A stretch of 64,000 nt of DNA, from NCBI GenBank assembly GCA_019751815.1, contig JAIEMW010000005.1:66603-130602 (forward strand). Direction: 5' to 3'. Within the stretch, counting starts at the first letter, position 1. Each line of letters starts with the position of its first letter. The stretch comes from Cyanobacteriota bacterium (GTDB lineage Bacteria; Cyanobacteriota; Vampirovibrionia; Vampirovibrionales; Vampirovibrionaceae). A program made the translations under genes and the position numbers. Positions 35,490 through 43,982 of this stretch are shown here, in pieces. A model generated the notes under the pieces. The model was not told the DNA's origin, searched no databases, and was given only the letters and a program-made list of their open reading frames with translations.

Positions 35490-36395
35490 CTAGGCGGCCT
35501 CCTCCTCTAGTTCGGTTTCTTCTAACTGGCCGGAAGACCGCATGATGAATTGATGGGCCTTGCTAGCTTCTGTCGCGGCCTTAAAGATGGCTTTCTTGTC
35601 GTTCTTTAAGACCCGGAGCCAAGAGGCAATGTAGGAGTCATGCTGTACTTCCCCTTCCAGGCCAAGATCGGCAAAGAGGAAGGCGGATCCCATTTCTGCA
35701 ATCAGTTCCTCAAAGGCATAGGCTTCATCCCCGAAACGGCCTTTAAAGTCCCGATTCAGGCGGCTATGGTGGCCGGTCCAGTGGGTGAACTCATGGAACA
35801 GGGTGCAATAGTAATCCTGGCCGGTTTTGAAGCGCTCCTTTTTCGGCATGCTGATAAAGTCAAATGTGGGAGTATAGCAGGCCCGGACGCCCATGGCTTC
35901 GGTTTTAAGATCAGCCTTAGTGGCCTGGATCAGCTCTTCGATATGCTGGATATCCTGCCAGGTTTGTTCCCGCTTTGTGACTGGCTTCAGCTCGATCCCT
36001 TCGCATTGCTCCAGGTTGAAGATGTTATACCATTTCAGAAAGGGAATGCGCTTGACGTTGTTTGGATCGCCTTCTCTGGGATCGGCAACCTGGGAGAAGT
36101 TCCAGTAAACAACCGTCGTGGATTTCTCTCCTCGCTTGACGTTGCCGCCTAATGCTTCCGCTTGTTTGTAGGAAAGCCAAGCGCTGCTGGCATAGCCCTT
36201 CTCTTGTTGCGTCATCCACAAAACCGGAATGTTGACGCCACGATAGGAAAATCCGGTTTTCATATTGTAGGGAATGCCCTCGAATCCGCCGTAACGGCTT
36301 TGATCCCAGGGACACTTCCAGGGGCTGACACCCTTTTCCAGGGATGCAATGATCTTATCGGTAATCTCCTGATAAAGATCGCGTTGTGCTACCAT
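35490..36395 (-). CDS. ArdC-type antirestriction protein (ssDNA-binding + zincin metallopeptidase)
   Basis: 301 residues from ATG 36395 with AAAGGAG upstream; the longer frame to 36536 lacks support. The N-terminal domain (DLYQEITDKIIASLEKGVSPWKCPW, landmarks ~4-28; GFSYRGVN) is the ArdC/DUF1738 ssDNA-binding type. The C-terminal zincin has FHEFTHWTGH (HExxH at ~190) and a third ligand Glu in EELIAEMG (~220). ArdC proteins protect incoming DNA from host restriction. Length equals that of plasmid ArdC (~300). Confidence 0.87.
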   Translation of the reverse strand: MVAQRDLYQEITDKIIASLEKGVSPWKCPWDQSRYGGFEGIPYNMKTGFSYRGVNIPVLWMTQQEKGYASSAWLSYKQAEALGGNVKRGEKSTTVVYWNFSQVADPREGDPNNVKRIPFLKWYNIFNLEQCEGIELKPVTKREQTWQDIQHIEELIQATKADLKTEAMGVRACYTPTFDFISMPKKERFKTGQDYYCTLFHEFTHWTGHHSRLNRDFKGRFGDEAYAFEELIAEMGSAFLFADLGLEGEVQHDSYIASWLRVLKNDKKAIFKAATEASKAHQFIMRSSGQLEETELEEEAA

Positions 36396-36468
36396 AGGAA
36401 TAGCTCCTTTCTTTGGGGGCTTGCCCTGGATTGCTTCTTCGCGGGATTGATCCAGGGTATTTTTGTGA

Positions 36469-36684
36469 CTAATTTTTGAATCTGCTGTAATGCAGCTTGT
36501 TGACGGCATCTCGGACCACGTGGGATCGGTCCTCATACTCGGGCAAGTCGGCCAGCTCGTCTATCTGCTGATCGGTTGCCTCGGAGATTTTGAACATCGA
36601 CCGTTTGAGTCCTTTGGCTGGTCGGCCTCCGATGCCTTTTCGGCTTTTGTCCGTATTCGTTACTATCACCTCCAATCCAATCAA
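36469..36684 (-). CDS. ribbon-helix-helix repressor
   Basis: Up to 71 residues from TTG 36684. KRSMFKISEATDQQIDELADL and SHVVRDAVNKLHY form the strand-helix-helix of CopG/ParD-type regulators. The start is uncertain: a strong GGAGGTGAT site lies 9-20 bases inside the frame with no ATG/GTG/TTG at proper distance after it. Its promoter holds two matching palindromes, so it probably represses itself and perhaps the divergent terminase gene. Confidence 0.65.
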   Translation of the reverse strand: MIGLEVIVTNTDKSRKGIGGRPAKGLKRSMFKISEATDQQIDELADLPEYEDRSHVVRDAVNKLHYSRFKN

Positions 36685-36690
36685 AATTTA

Positions 36691-36745
36691 GTTTCGTCTA
36701 CACGAAACATAATAGATCAAGTTTTTAGTTTTGTCTACACGTTAC
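36691..36745 (-). promoter_or_regulatory. promoter with two 18-bp operator palindromes
   Basis: Site 1 (36691-36708) is the perfect dyad GTTTCGT-CTAC-ACGAAAC; site 2 (36728-36745, GTTTTGTCTACACGTTAC) differs at two positions. On the reverse strand TAGACA (-35, 36732-36737, inside site 2) and TATTAT (-10, 36709-36714, next to site 1) are 17 bases apart. Binding at both would block the promoter; the region also lies ahead of the divergent gene at 36783. Confidence 0.75.
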
Positions 36746-36782
36746 TTTTAAATCGCCTCACAGAACCACTTTTAGGTGTAAA

Positions 36783-37181
36783 ATGAGTTCCCAAAATTCC
36801 CAAAATTTGCTGACCGAGACCCAACGGGAGGCGGCGGAAATGCTTGCTAATCCTGAGTTTGCAGCCCTTACCTTGTCTTCCCTTGCCGGGATGCTGGGAA
36901 TTGACCGAAGGACTCTCTATAACTGGCGGAAGTTACCGGAGTTCCAGAAATATGTGGACTCCATCCGGAAAACACTCTTTGAGAACCAGCGGAAGGCGGT
37001 AGACGCCAAGCTGTTTGAGAAGGCCAAGGAAGGGGACAATGCTGCCATGAGGCTCTTCTATGAGCTGGGTGGATTCCTGGTTGTATCTAAAGGGGATGAA
37101 CAGGAACTGGATGGCTTCCGCATTGTGATTGAACGGGCTGAACCGACAAAACCCGATGAGACCAAAGACAAAAAAGAGTAG
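36783..37181 (+). CDS. terminase small subunit-like HTH protein
   Basis: 132 residues. An N-terminal homeodomain-like HTH (LSSLAGMLGIDRRTLYNWRKLPEF, landmarks ~32-55) is followed by a helix rich in Lys/Gln and a C-terminal charged tail. The gene lies directly ahead of the large terminase, where the small subunit that recognises the packaging site is expected. The divergent RHH operators lie upstream. No RBS stands out before the ATG. Confidence 0.7.
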   Translation: MSSQNSQNLLTETQREAAEMLANPEFAALTLSSLAGMLGIDRRTLYNWRKLPEFQKYVDSIRKTLFENQRKAVDAKLFEKAKEGDNAAMRLFYELGGFLVVSKGDEQELDGFRIVIERAEPTKPDETKDKKE

Positions 37182-37376
37182 AGCAGGCGATAGATCATCA
37201 TTTGCTCTATCGGCTCATAGCCTGTGTCTTGGGCCTCTGGGTCACCCTGACCTGTTCTATTTTGGAGTAACCTGCCACTCTGAAGGGGGCCTAGATGGGA
37301 CCCGGAACCCGGCGGCCACCCCCCTTTAAGGAAATTTTGGCTATAAGCAGAGAATTTTGATACATAGGGCTTTTCT
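37182..37376. other. GC-rich non-coding stretch before the large terminase; possible packaging site
   Basis: No supported gene. It has a hairpin GATAGA/TCTATC (37188-37210) and a strongly GC-rich imperfect dyad (GGGGGCC...GGCCACCCCC, ~37276-37323). cos/pac sites often lie next to terminase genes, so this is a candidate, without proof. Confidence 0.35.
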
Positions 37377-38801
37377 ATGTCTGAAGTTGCTTTTCTTCCA
37401 GAACATCGGTTTAAACCTGCCAACACCGCCCAGGAAGAGTTCCTTGATGCAGAGGATAAGATTGTGGCCTACGTCGGTGGGTTAGGTAGCGGCAAGACCC
37501 ATGTTGGAGCCTTTTGGGCTATTACGATGATGTTGACCTATCGACATGCCCAAGGGTTGATTGCAGCCAACACCTATAAGCAACTCGAATCCGCGACTCT
37601 CCCCAAGGTCTTCCAACTGTTGGATGAACTGGGGGTTCGGTATCACTATAACTCCCAAACCAAGATTTTGAGGTTGAAATTGAAGGGGGCAACAGGACTC
37701 ATCCATTGCCGGTCTTTGTCTGAATATCAGGATCTCCGAGGGATTGAATTTCTTTGGATTTGGTTGGATGAGACTCGGGATACCAAGGAGGAAGCGTTTA
37801 AGGTTGTTCTGGGCCGTCTCCGTCAGCGCATCTATCCCGATGGAAGACCGGTTCCAACCGCCATCCCTCCTTCTGAGAAATTGGATTTGGTCCCGACCAA
37901 GCTTAGGATTACCACTACACCCGACATGTTGAAGTGTAAGTGGCTTTATGATTACCTGCATAATTTGGAGATACGGCAGAAACTTTCTGAAGATGGCATT
38001 AGTGTTCGGGAGATCAAGGCTTCCTCCCGGCAGAATCCTTACCTGGAGAAAGACTATATTGCCCTCCTGGAAGCCTCCTATGACTCAGAGCTAGCTAAGC
38101 AGGAGATTGAAGGGGATTGGGTCCTGATCCCTATTGGAAAGCCGGTATTTGGAACCTCTTTTGTTCCTAAAATTCACCTCGGGAAATTCACATTTAATCC
38201 CCATAAGCCCCTGATTATTGGTCTGGACTGGGGGTATCATCACCCGGCAGCGGTGTTTTGTCAGGAAGACTCCCAAGATCACTGGATTGTATTGGGAGAA
38301 CTACTGGAACGAGACAAGGAAACCACCGAATTTTGTGAAGCCATCTGGAAATATATTAACCAACGGTTCCCAGAAGCCAAGGAATTTGATTGTTACTGCG
38401 ATCCAGCCGGAAAACAGCGTACCAGTAAGTCTCGAAAGTCCGATATTGAGATTGCACGGGAGTATAAGCTTTATCCTATTTGCAAAAAATCTGAGATTTT
38501 GGATGGAATTGCGGTCATTCGTCGTAAATTAGGCAAACTAATTGCGGGACTTCCAGCTTTAGTGATTGATGAGAACCATTGTCCCCTCTTGGTAGAAGGT
38601 TTTCGAGGGGCCTATCACTATCCCGAGAAGATAGACCCGGCTCAACCCGATAAATTGGTGCCTTTTAAAGACGGGAAATACGAACACCTCTTTGATGCCC
38701 TGCGATATATCGGTATTAACAAGTATCACGTGATGAACCCTGGCCAGCGGACCGACAACCAACCCGCTTATGACGTGGTGGATCCGGTAACGGGCTACTA
38801 A
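37377..38801 (+). CDS. terminase large subunit
   Basis: 474 residues. ATPase: Walker A GGLGSGKTHVG (~35) and Walker B FLWIWLDE (~125). C-terminal RNase H-like nuclease: IIGLDWGYHHPAAV (~280), FDCYCDPAG (~345) and HLFDALRY near the end provide the acidic residues. It is the motor that packages DNA into procapsids and cuts it. Length and motifs are typical for Terminase_6-type proteins. Confidence 0.92.
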   Translation: MSEVAFLPEHRFKPANTAQEEFLDAEDKIVAYVGGLGSGKTHVGAFWAITMMLTYRHAQGLIAANTYKQLESATLPKVFQLLDELGVRYHYNSQTKILRLKLKGATGLIHCRSLSEYQDLRGIEFLWIWLDETRDTKEEAFKVVLGRLRQRIYPDGRPVPTAIPPSEKLDLVPTKLRITTTPDMLKCKWLYDYLHNLEIRQKLSEDGISVREIKASSRQNPYLEKDYIALLEASYDSELAKQEIEGDWVLIPIGKPVFGTSFVPKIHLGKFTFNPHKPLIIGLDWGYHHPAAVFCQEDSQDHWIVLGELLERDKETTEFCEAIWKYINQRFPEAKEFDCYCDPAGKQRTSKSRKSDIEIAREYKLYPICKKSEILDGIAVIRRKLGKLIAGLPALVIDENHCPLLVEGFRGAYHYPEKIDPAQPDKLVPFKDGKYEHLFDALRYIGINKYHVMNPGQRTDNQPAYDVVDPVTGY

Positions 38802-38815
38802 ACAGGACGTTTGAT

Positions 38816-40633
38816 ATGACATTTGAAGCAACTACTTCCACGGTGAAGGACAAATTCCTTTCCGAGGAGCAACAAAAGCTTGTTGTCAAGCAAGTCATTG
38901 ACAATTACGGCAAGGGCCGCCGGGCTCGACAGGAAAAAGAAGACGTTTGGCAACGCTGCTGGCGAGCTTATCACAATTACGTCGATAAGAACCTGTATCG
39001 GAAACAGCCCTGGCGCTCCAAGCTCCACCTGCCTTGGACCTTTCAGGCGGTGGAAGCGGGAGCCACAGAGCTTCAAGACCTGCTTTTGCCAAACGATGAG
39101 GATTTCTTTTCGGTAGCCCCCATCACCACCGATGATGCTACCAATGGCGAGGTGATGACCAAGTATCTACAATATCTCTTCCGGCAAATGGCCTTTGTAC
39201 CTTGTTTCAGTCTCTTTATCAAACAGCTTTGTGTCATTGGCAACAGCGTTCTCAAGGTCTATTGGAAACAGGATAAACGGATCATCACCCAGAGGCAGGT
39301 AGATCCCCTGACTGGCCAAGTGGTGAAAGCCAAGATGGAAGATTTGGTGTATGACGCTCCCATGGTGGAGGCCGTGGATATTCAGGATTTTGTCCTATAT
39401 CCTGCCACCGGGAATATCAACAAGGCCATGTGTATTCACCGGATTGTAAAAAGTTTGGAAGAAGTCCAGAACAATCCGATTTATGGAAATACCAAAAAGA
39501 TAAAGCCCAAACCTGTTTCCAATGCATCAGATCCTAATTCGAAAAATTATCGGTTAGAGAATAATTCTGTCTTTGGCATTAACACCCATGAGGAGGAAGC
39601 TACCCAGGATGGCGTGGAACTACTGGAAGCCTGGGGGGATTTTACCCTTGAAGGAAAAACCTACCGGAATTATGTGGCTACCATTGCCAATGATAATACT
39701 CTGATTCGATTTCAGCCCAACCCCTATGACTATGGATTAAAACCTTTTGTCTTTGCTGTTTTGATTCCCATACCTGGACAAATCTATGGCATTGGCTTGG
39801 TAGAACCTTCTCTGGGTATCCAGTCCATGGCCAATACCATCAGCAACATCATGCTCGATGAAATGAAATTGAAATTGAACGGGCAATGGAAATATGAAGA
39901 AGATGGTGTTTTTAATCCACAACAATTTGTGTCTCGTCCGGGTGGGACCGTCAAGGTTGGAAATATTGAAAATCTGGTACCGCTTCAACCGAATCTTAAC
40001 CTCAACGTCGGTTTTGCAGAATTAAATTCACTCAAAGCGGAATATGAGGAAACCACTGGGGTCACCAAATATTCCAAGGGCTCGGAGAGTACTGGGAAAA
40101 CTCGGACCGCAAGGGAAGCGATTCTGCTTCAGCAGGCCGGGAATAAGAAGTTTACCCGCATTGCCAAGCATCTGAATGATATTGCACTGACCAAGGTCGT
40201 GGAGCTGGTGTATTTGCTGGTTCGGCAGTTTGGGGACCCTCAAGAGATCAGCCGCTATACCGGTGTTCCCATTGAGCAGATAGATATCAACATTCCCCTT
40301 TCGATGCTGGACTTCAAGATTACCGGTTTACAAACCAGCCTCTTGAAACAGCAGAACATTGAAAACACCGAACGGTTTGTAACGGGTGTGGCTCGGACAC
40401 CGGGAGGGCAGTTTATCCGTTGGGATGTGATGACACGGAATTACTACAAACTCTTGGGTTTTGAAAATCCCCAGGAAGTAATGTGGGATCCGGCAACGGT
40501 TCAGCAAATCCAACAAGTACAACTTATGAATGCCATTGGGGTTCCGCCAGAATTGGCTTTTGGTGCCTTGGCTCAACAGCAACAGAACTTGGAGCCGGAA
40601 AGCCCAATCAGTTACGACACCATAGGGGGATAG
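38816..40633 (+). CDS. portal (head-tail connector) protein
   Basis: 605 residues. N-terminal helical wing (RCWRAYHNYVDKNLY, PWRSKLHLPWTF), a central stem/crown region, and a long helical C-terminus (ending in a Gln-rich barrel segment, QQIQQVQLMNA). Size and position between large terminase and scaffold fit a podovirus portal ring of 12 copies through which DNA enters. No signature short motif exists for portals, so the call rests on context and layout. Confidence 0.82.
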   Translation: MTFEATTSTVKDKFLSEEQQKLVVKQVIDNYGKGRRARQEKEDVWQRCWRAYHNYVDKNLYRKQPWRSKLHLPWTFQAVEAGATELQDLLLPNDEDFFSVAPITTDDATNGEVMTKYLQYLFRQMAFVPCFSLFIKQLCVIGNSVLKVYWKQDKRIITQRQVDPLTGQVVKAKMEDLVYDAPMVEAVDIQDFVLYPATGNINKAMCIHRIVKSLEEVQNNPIYGNTKKIKPKPVSNASDPNSKNYRLENNSVFGINTHEEEATQDGVELLEAWGDFTLEGKTYRNYVATIANDNTLIRFQPNPYDYGLKPFVFAVLIPIPGQIYGIGLVEPSLGIQSMANTISNIMLDEMKLKLNGQWKYEEDGVFNPQQFVSRPGGTVKVGNIENLVPLQPNLNLNVGFAELNSLKAEYEETTGVTKYSKGSESTGKTRTAREAILLQQAGNKKFTRIAKHLNDIALTKVVELVYLLVRQFGDPQEISRYTGVPIEQIDINIPLSMLDFKITGLQTSLLKQQNIENTERFVTGVARTPGGQFIRWDVMTRNYYKLLGFENPQEVMWDPATVQQIQQVQLMNAIGVPPELAFGALAQQQQNLEPESPISYDTIGG

Positions 40634-40636
40634 CCT

Positions 40637-40936
40637 ATGTTTGACCATGAAGAGATTGCTTATGATGAAACATTGAATCAAGAAATCGAGAAAGCACAGC
40701 AGGAAGCTATTAAACGGGGAGAAACCTTTGAACACCTGTTAAGGGACCCGGCGTATCAACTGGCTAAAGCCCTTTTATCCGAACGATTTATCCAACGCAT
40801 TCCATCCATTCCTAATAATCAAGCCGGGATGTATGAAGCCTTTGGCATGCTGAAATTCCGGCAAGGAATTCAATTTGTGTTTGATTTTGTCGAGGGAACC
40901 GTTGCCTTGAAGAATCAATTTATTATCGAGGATTAA
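40637..40936 (+). CDS. small virion-operon protein of unknown function
   Basis: 99 residues, three bases after the portal stop. Helical and acidic, with a Phe-rich patch (MLKFRQGIQFVFDFVEG). Often a small head-assembly protein follows the portal gene; no homology is recognised. It ends two bases before the convergent methyltransferase stop. Confidence 0.6.
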   Translation: MFDHEEIAYDETLNQEIEKAQQEAIKRGETFEHLLRDPAYQLAKALLSERFIQRIPSIPNNQAGMYEAFGMLKFRQGIQFVFDFVEGTVALKNQFIIED

Positions 40937-40938
40937 TT

Positions 40939-41715
40939 TTAGGTTAAAGTAATTGATCGAGCGATTCCAAATCTATTATCGACATTAAGATAAAGTTTGG
41001 TCGCATCATACAAATGAGGAGTAGATGATTTGGTTGCTGTAATACAAATTCCAGCTAAGTCATATTCTCCACCGTCATAACCCCATAATATTTCCTGAAC
41101 CGTTTTTCGAGATGAAATAAATTCTCTTTTTGTTCTGGGAAGTGTTTGAGATTGCACATAAACACTGCCGAAGCCTGCATAATATAAATTATCAGAATAC
41201 CATTTAATTTCATCTTGACAGCTACCGTCTCGCACTGACTGATCAGCCCGGTGGAGAATAATGGAAAGTGTGCCTCCCGGCTTTAAGTGCCCAAGAATCT
41301 TTGACATCGTTTGAATAGTGTCTTTCCAGTACATGGCGGTATTAACAGCCACTATTTTATCGAATTGTTCTTCACCTAAGGATAATGACAGGTTTTCAAC
41401 GGAACCTGACAATAGCTTTACTTGTCCTTTTTGAATTGCTTCAGCATTTAATTTTTTGGCTTTAACCACCATCAAATCAGAATAATCTATTCCAACAACA
41501 CGGCCATCAGGGACCAATTTGGACAATTCTTGGATGGCAATACCAGGGCCAAAACCAATTTCTAGGATGTGATCATGTTTTTGGGCATTAATGACCTTGG
41601 CTGCCCAAACGTTCAATTCATAATTTTCATGGAGCATATAATCTCCAAGAAACTCACCAATATAGCCCTCTGGCTTGGCAAAGTTTTCTAGTAACGCTTC
41701 TCTACTAGCCACCAT
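40939..41715 (-). CDS. class I SAM-dependent methyltransferase (moron)
   Basis: 258 residues from ATG 41715, AGGAG 8 bases upstream. Motif I ILEIGFGPGIAI (~50), GIDYSDLM (acid at the end of strand 2), and LKPGGTLSI (~145). The C-terminus YDLAGICITA also ends the methyltransferase at the right edge of the window, so the two are paralogues. Substrate unknown; the form resembles small-molecule/lipid (UbiE-like) enzymes rather than DNA methylases. Reverse orientation inside the + strand head operon and an AT-rich leader mark it as late-acquired cargo. Confidence 0.8.
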   Translation of the reverse strand: MVASREALLENFAKPEGYIGEFLGDYMLHENYELNVWAAKVINAQKHDHILEIGFGPGIAIQELSKLVPDGRVVGIDYSDLMVVKAKKLNAEAIQKGQVKLLSGSVENLSLSLGEEQFDKIVAVNTAMYWKDTIQTMSKILGHLKPGGTLSIILHRADQSVRDGSCQDEIKWYSDNLYYAGFGSVYVQSQTLPRTKREFISSRKTVQEILWGYDGGEYDLAGICITATKSSTPHLYDATKLYLNVDNRFGIARSITLT

Positions 41716-41837
41716 AGTAAATACTCCTAATCAAGTCTTGTTATTTAAATAAAAACAATTTATATATACTATTTGCTTCTTCTGGATATTTTGTTACAAG
41801 TCTTAATTTTTTCTTTTTTGCTTAATCACAATGGACT
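41716..41837 (-). promoter_or_regulatory. AT-rich leader of the reverse methyltransferase gene
   Basis: About 120 bases of strongly AT-rich sequence with TATATATA-like -10 candidates on the reverse strand (~41763-41771). No single promoter can be fixed. Confidence 0.35.
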
Positions 41838-41860
41838 CGCCGCCCGAAGCGGCGTTTTTT
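41838..41860 (+). terminator. intrinsic terminator
   Basis: Perfect 6-bp stem CGCCGC/GCGGCG with a 5-base loop and six T on the + strand. It sits only 36 bases ahead of the scaffold gene, so scaffold and capsid must either be read through or have their own promoter. Confidence 0.85.
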
Positions 41861-41895
41861 AGTACCGTCCCCACGACGTAAAAGGAGAACAACCA

Positions 41896-42687
41896 ATGGA
41901 TGAACACCTCACCACTTCCTCGTCCACTGAAGCCCAGACGTTAAACGAGGCATCACAACCAATAGAAGCATCCGCTTCCCAATCAACCCCAGAGACCATC
42001 CCGTATGCTCGCTTCAAGGAAGTCAACGACAAATTCCGAACAACCGAGCAAGAGTTAACCTCTCTGAGAGGCGAACTGGATGCACATGCCCGGTTAAACC
42101 AGGAATTGAACGCCGCCCTCATGCTCCTACAGCAGCAGGGAATCAACACTCAGCCTGCCCAGAACGCCAACGAAGCGCAAATCGATCCTTATGAATACTG
42201 GCAAGCGGCTGAGCAAAATCCCTTGGTGTGGGAGCAAACCCTTTCCCAACGGATTATGTCCCAGGTGATGGATACCTTTTCCAAACAGCAAAAGGTGGAA
42301 ACAACCGTAAAAACAGCGGTTGACCAAACCCTTCAGAAATATCCCGATCTCAACAATGAGAAAGGCAAGTATTTCGTGGAAAACTATGCTCGCTTCTTGG
42401 ATGAACAGCTCCCATCCCATATTCCGGTGGCCCAGGTCTTTGAAATGGCGGCCAATGAAATTAACCAGTTTATCTCGGGCTTCAGGTCGCAAGGAATTCA
42501 GGAAAGCGAAGCCAGGCTAAAAGAAGCAAAAACCCAAGAGAAGCTTCAGGCATTCACCGAAGGATCCGGTAATTTGATCCCACCGGATGACCCGTATCAA
42601 ACCGCTTTGACCAAAGCCAAGAAGACGGGCAACGTGGAGGATTTGATTCGAATGAAAGTCCAACGGATGACTGCTGCCGGGGTATAG
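41896..42687 (+). CDS. head scaffolding protein
   Basis: 263 residues, AAAGGAGAA before ATG. Acidic and helical: disordered Ser/Thr/Glu N-terminus, a coiled coil (~45-80; FKEVNDKFRTTEQELTSL as landmark), Gln-rich linker and an Arg/Lys-containing C-terminus. Composition and place directly ahead of the major capsid gene are those of a scaffold that guides procapsid assembly and is then released. Confidence 0.75.
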   Translation: MDEHLTTSSSTEAQTLNEASQPIEASASQSTPETIPYARFKEVNDKFRTTEQELTSLRGELDAHARLNQELNAALMLLQQQGINTQPAQNANEAQIDPYEYWQAAEQNPLVWEQTLSQRIMSQVMDTFSKQQKVETTVKTAVDQTLQKYPDLNNEKGKYFVENYARFLDEQLPSHIPVAQVFEMAANEINQFISGFRSQGIQESEARLKEAKTQEKLQAFTEGSGNLIPPDDPYQTALTKAKKTGNVEDLIRMKVQRMTAAGV

Positions 42688-42716
42688 CCAACCTGTAGAT
42701 TCCTATTGCGTCCCAA

Positions 42717-42733
42717 GCCTCCGTTTAGGAGGC
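42717..42733. promoter_or_regulatory. hairpin in the scaffold-capsid spacer
   Basis: GCCTCC/GGAGGC stem with GTTTA loop and no T run, 42 bases before the capsid start. It may be an mRNA processing or stability element that favours capsid expression. Confidence 0.4.
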
Positions 42734-42774
42734 GTTAAGAAAAATTTCCCAAGCCGTAACAGAGGAATCAAACA

Positions 42775-43878
42775 ATGAGTTTCTTAACGTCATACCAGAT
42801 TCCCGGCGGTCGGGAGGACCTGAGTGATGTGGTGTCCGTCCTGACGCAGCGGGAAACTCCCTTTCTAAACATGGTCATGGATAATTCCTTGGCCGCTACC
42901 TTCCGGAAGCACGAATGGATCAACACCCGGCTGGTGGGCTTCAGAGATAACCTCAATGGGGCCATTACCAACGTGGCCACCACCATTACCGTCTATGGTG
43001 CCTATCAGGGAGCCAAGACCAAGTATGTGGTCGGCACCGTCCTTCGGATTGACGACGAATACATGACCGTCACTACCGTGAACTCCGCTACGTCGTTAAC
43101 GGTAGCACGCGGTTTTGGCGGTACGACTGCCGCTGCCCATAACAATGGTGCACCGGTGGAAATTGTCGCCAAGCCGAAGGCGGAAGGTCATACGTCTAGC
43201 GACGATGACTCTGAAGTCGGAGGCCTAGATTACAACCTGACACAAATCTTTTATCGTCGGTTGAGTCTCTCAGGCACTGCTCAAGCCATCGACGTGGTTT
43301 CCAACGAAAATCAGATGACGGTCCAGGTCCAAAGAAAAATGCGCGAACTATTGAAGGAACTGGAACGATCTCTCATTCTGGGTCTGAGAACCCAGGATGG
43401 AGCTGGTGACAACCGAACCATGGGCGGTTTGGCTCAATTCATTACCCAAGCTGATAGCTCGGGTGGTGCATTAACAACTGCCAAAATCGATAGCGCGATC
43501 ATCAAGTTGTTGGAAAATGGTGCAGAACCAGACATTCTTTTGGTCTCTAATGCCCAGAAGAATAAACTCAACAATATGAAGGAATCGCGTGTCACCGGTG
43601 CCCATCGGCAAAGCGAGCACATGATTGACAATCTGGTGGATATGTATCATTCGGATGCAGGTCCTCTTAAGATTGTTCGATCCAATGACGTGTTGCCCTG
43701 GGAACTGTTCATCCTGGATACCTCCCGAATTAAAGTGACTCCGCTTCAAGGACGCCGATTTGCTATGGAAAAATTGGCAAAGACAGGAGACGCGGATGAT
43801 GCTCAAATTCTGGGGGAATATACGTGCGAGATCAAAAACCCGGAAGCACACTATAAAATCACCGGTTTAACTACCTAA
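42775..43878 (+). CDS. major capsid protein (SU10/DUF5309-like HK97 fold)
   Basis: 367 residues, AGAGGAA before ATG. The start (SFLTSYQIPGGREDLSDVV, TPFLNMV) and the ERSLILGLRTQ and GLAQFI segments near the middle fit the DUF5309/SU10 capsid family. An inserted beta domain at ~60-135 (VVGTVLRIDDEYMTV, VARGFGGTTAAAH) resembles the small domain repeated in the fibre proteins downstream. It builds the icosahedral shell. Confidence 0.88.
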   Translation: MSFLTSYQIPGGREDLSDVVSVLTQRETPFLNMVMDNSLAATFRKHEWINTRLVGFRDNLNGAITNVATTITVYGAYQGAKTKYVVGTVLRIDDEYMTVTTVNSATSLTVARGFGGTTAAAHNNGAPVEIVAKPKAEGHTSSDDDSEVGGLDYNLTQIFYRRLSLSGTAQAIDVVSNENQMTVQVQRKMRELLKELERSLILGLRTQDGAGDNRTMGGLAQFITQADSSGGALTTAKIDSAIIKLLENGAEPDILLVSNAQKNKLNNMKESRVTGAHRQSEHMIDNLVDMYHSDAGPLKIVRSNDVLPWELFILDTSRIKVTPLQGRRFAMEKLAKTGDADDAQILGEYTCEIKNPEAHYKITGLTT

Positions 43879-43982
43879 TCTCTCCTCACTCCCTCTCTCA
43901 CCCCCTAAGTTGGGCGGGGAGCTATGGCCATATTGGGTCAAACGCTCCTCGCTCAGCTTTTTCTTTTGGAGTATTCAGGCTA

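Noticed and set aside
35640..36152. 170-codon + strand ORF
   Set aside because: Mirror of the ArdC-like gene on the other strand; it has no motif of its own and the reverse gene has HExxH and a good RBS.
43879..43982. Terminator after the capsid gene
   Set aside because: The GGGGAGC/GCTCCTC dyad has one mismatch, a loop of about 21 bases, and the T-rich tract is separated from it; too weak to list.
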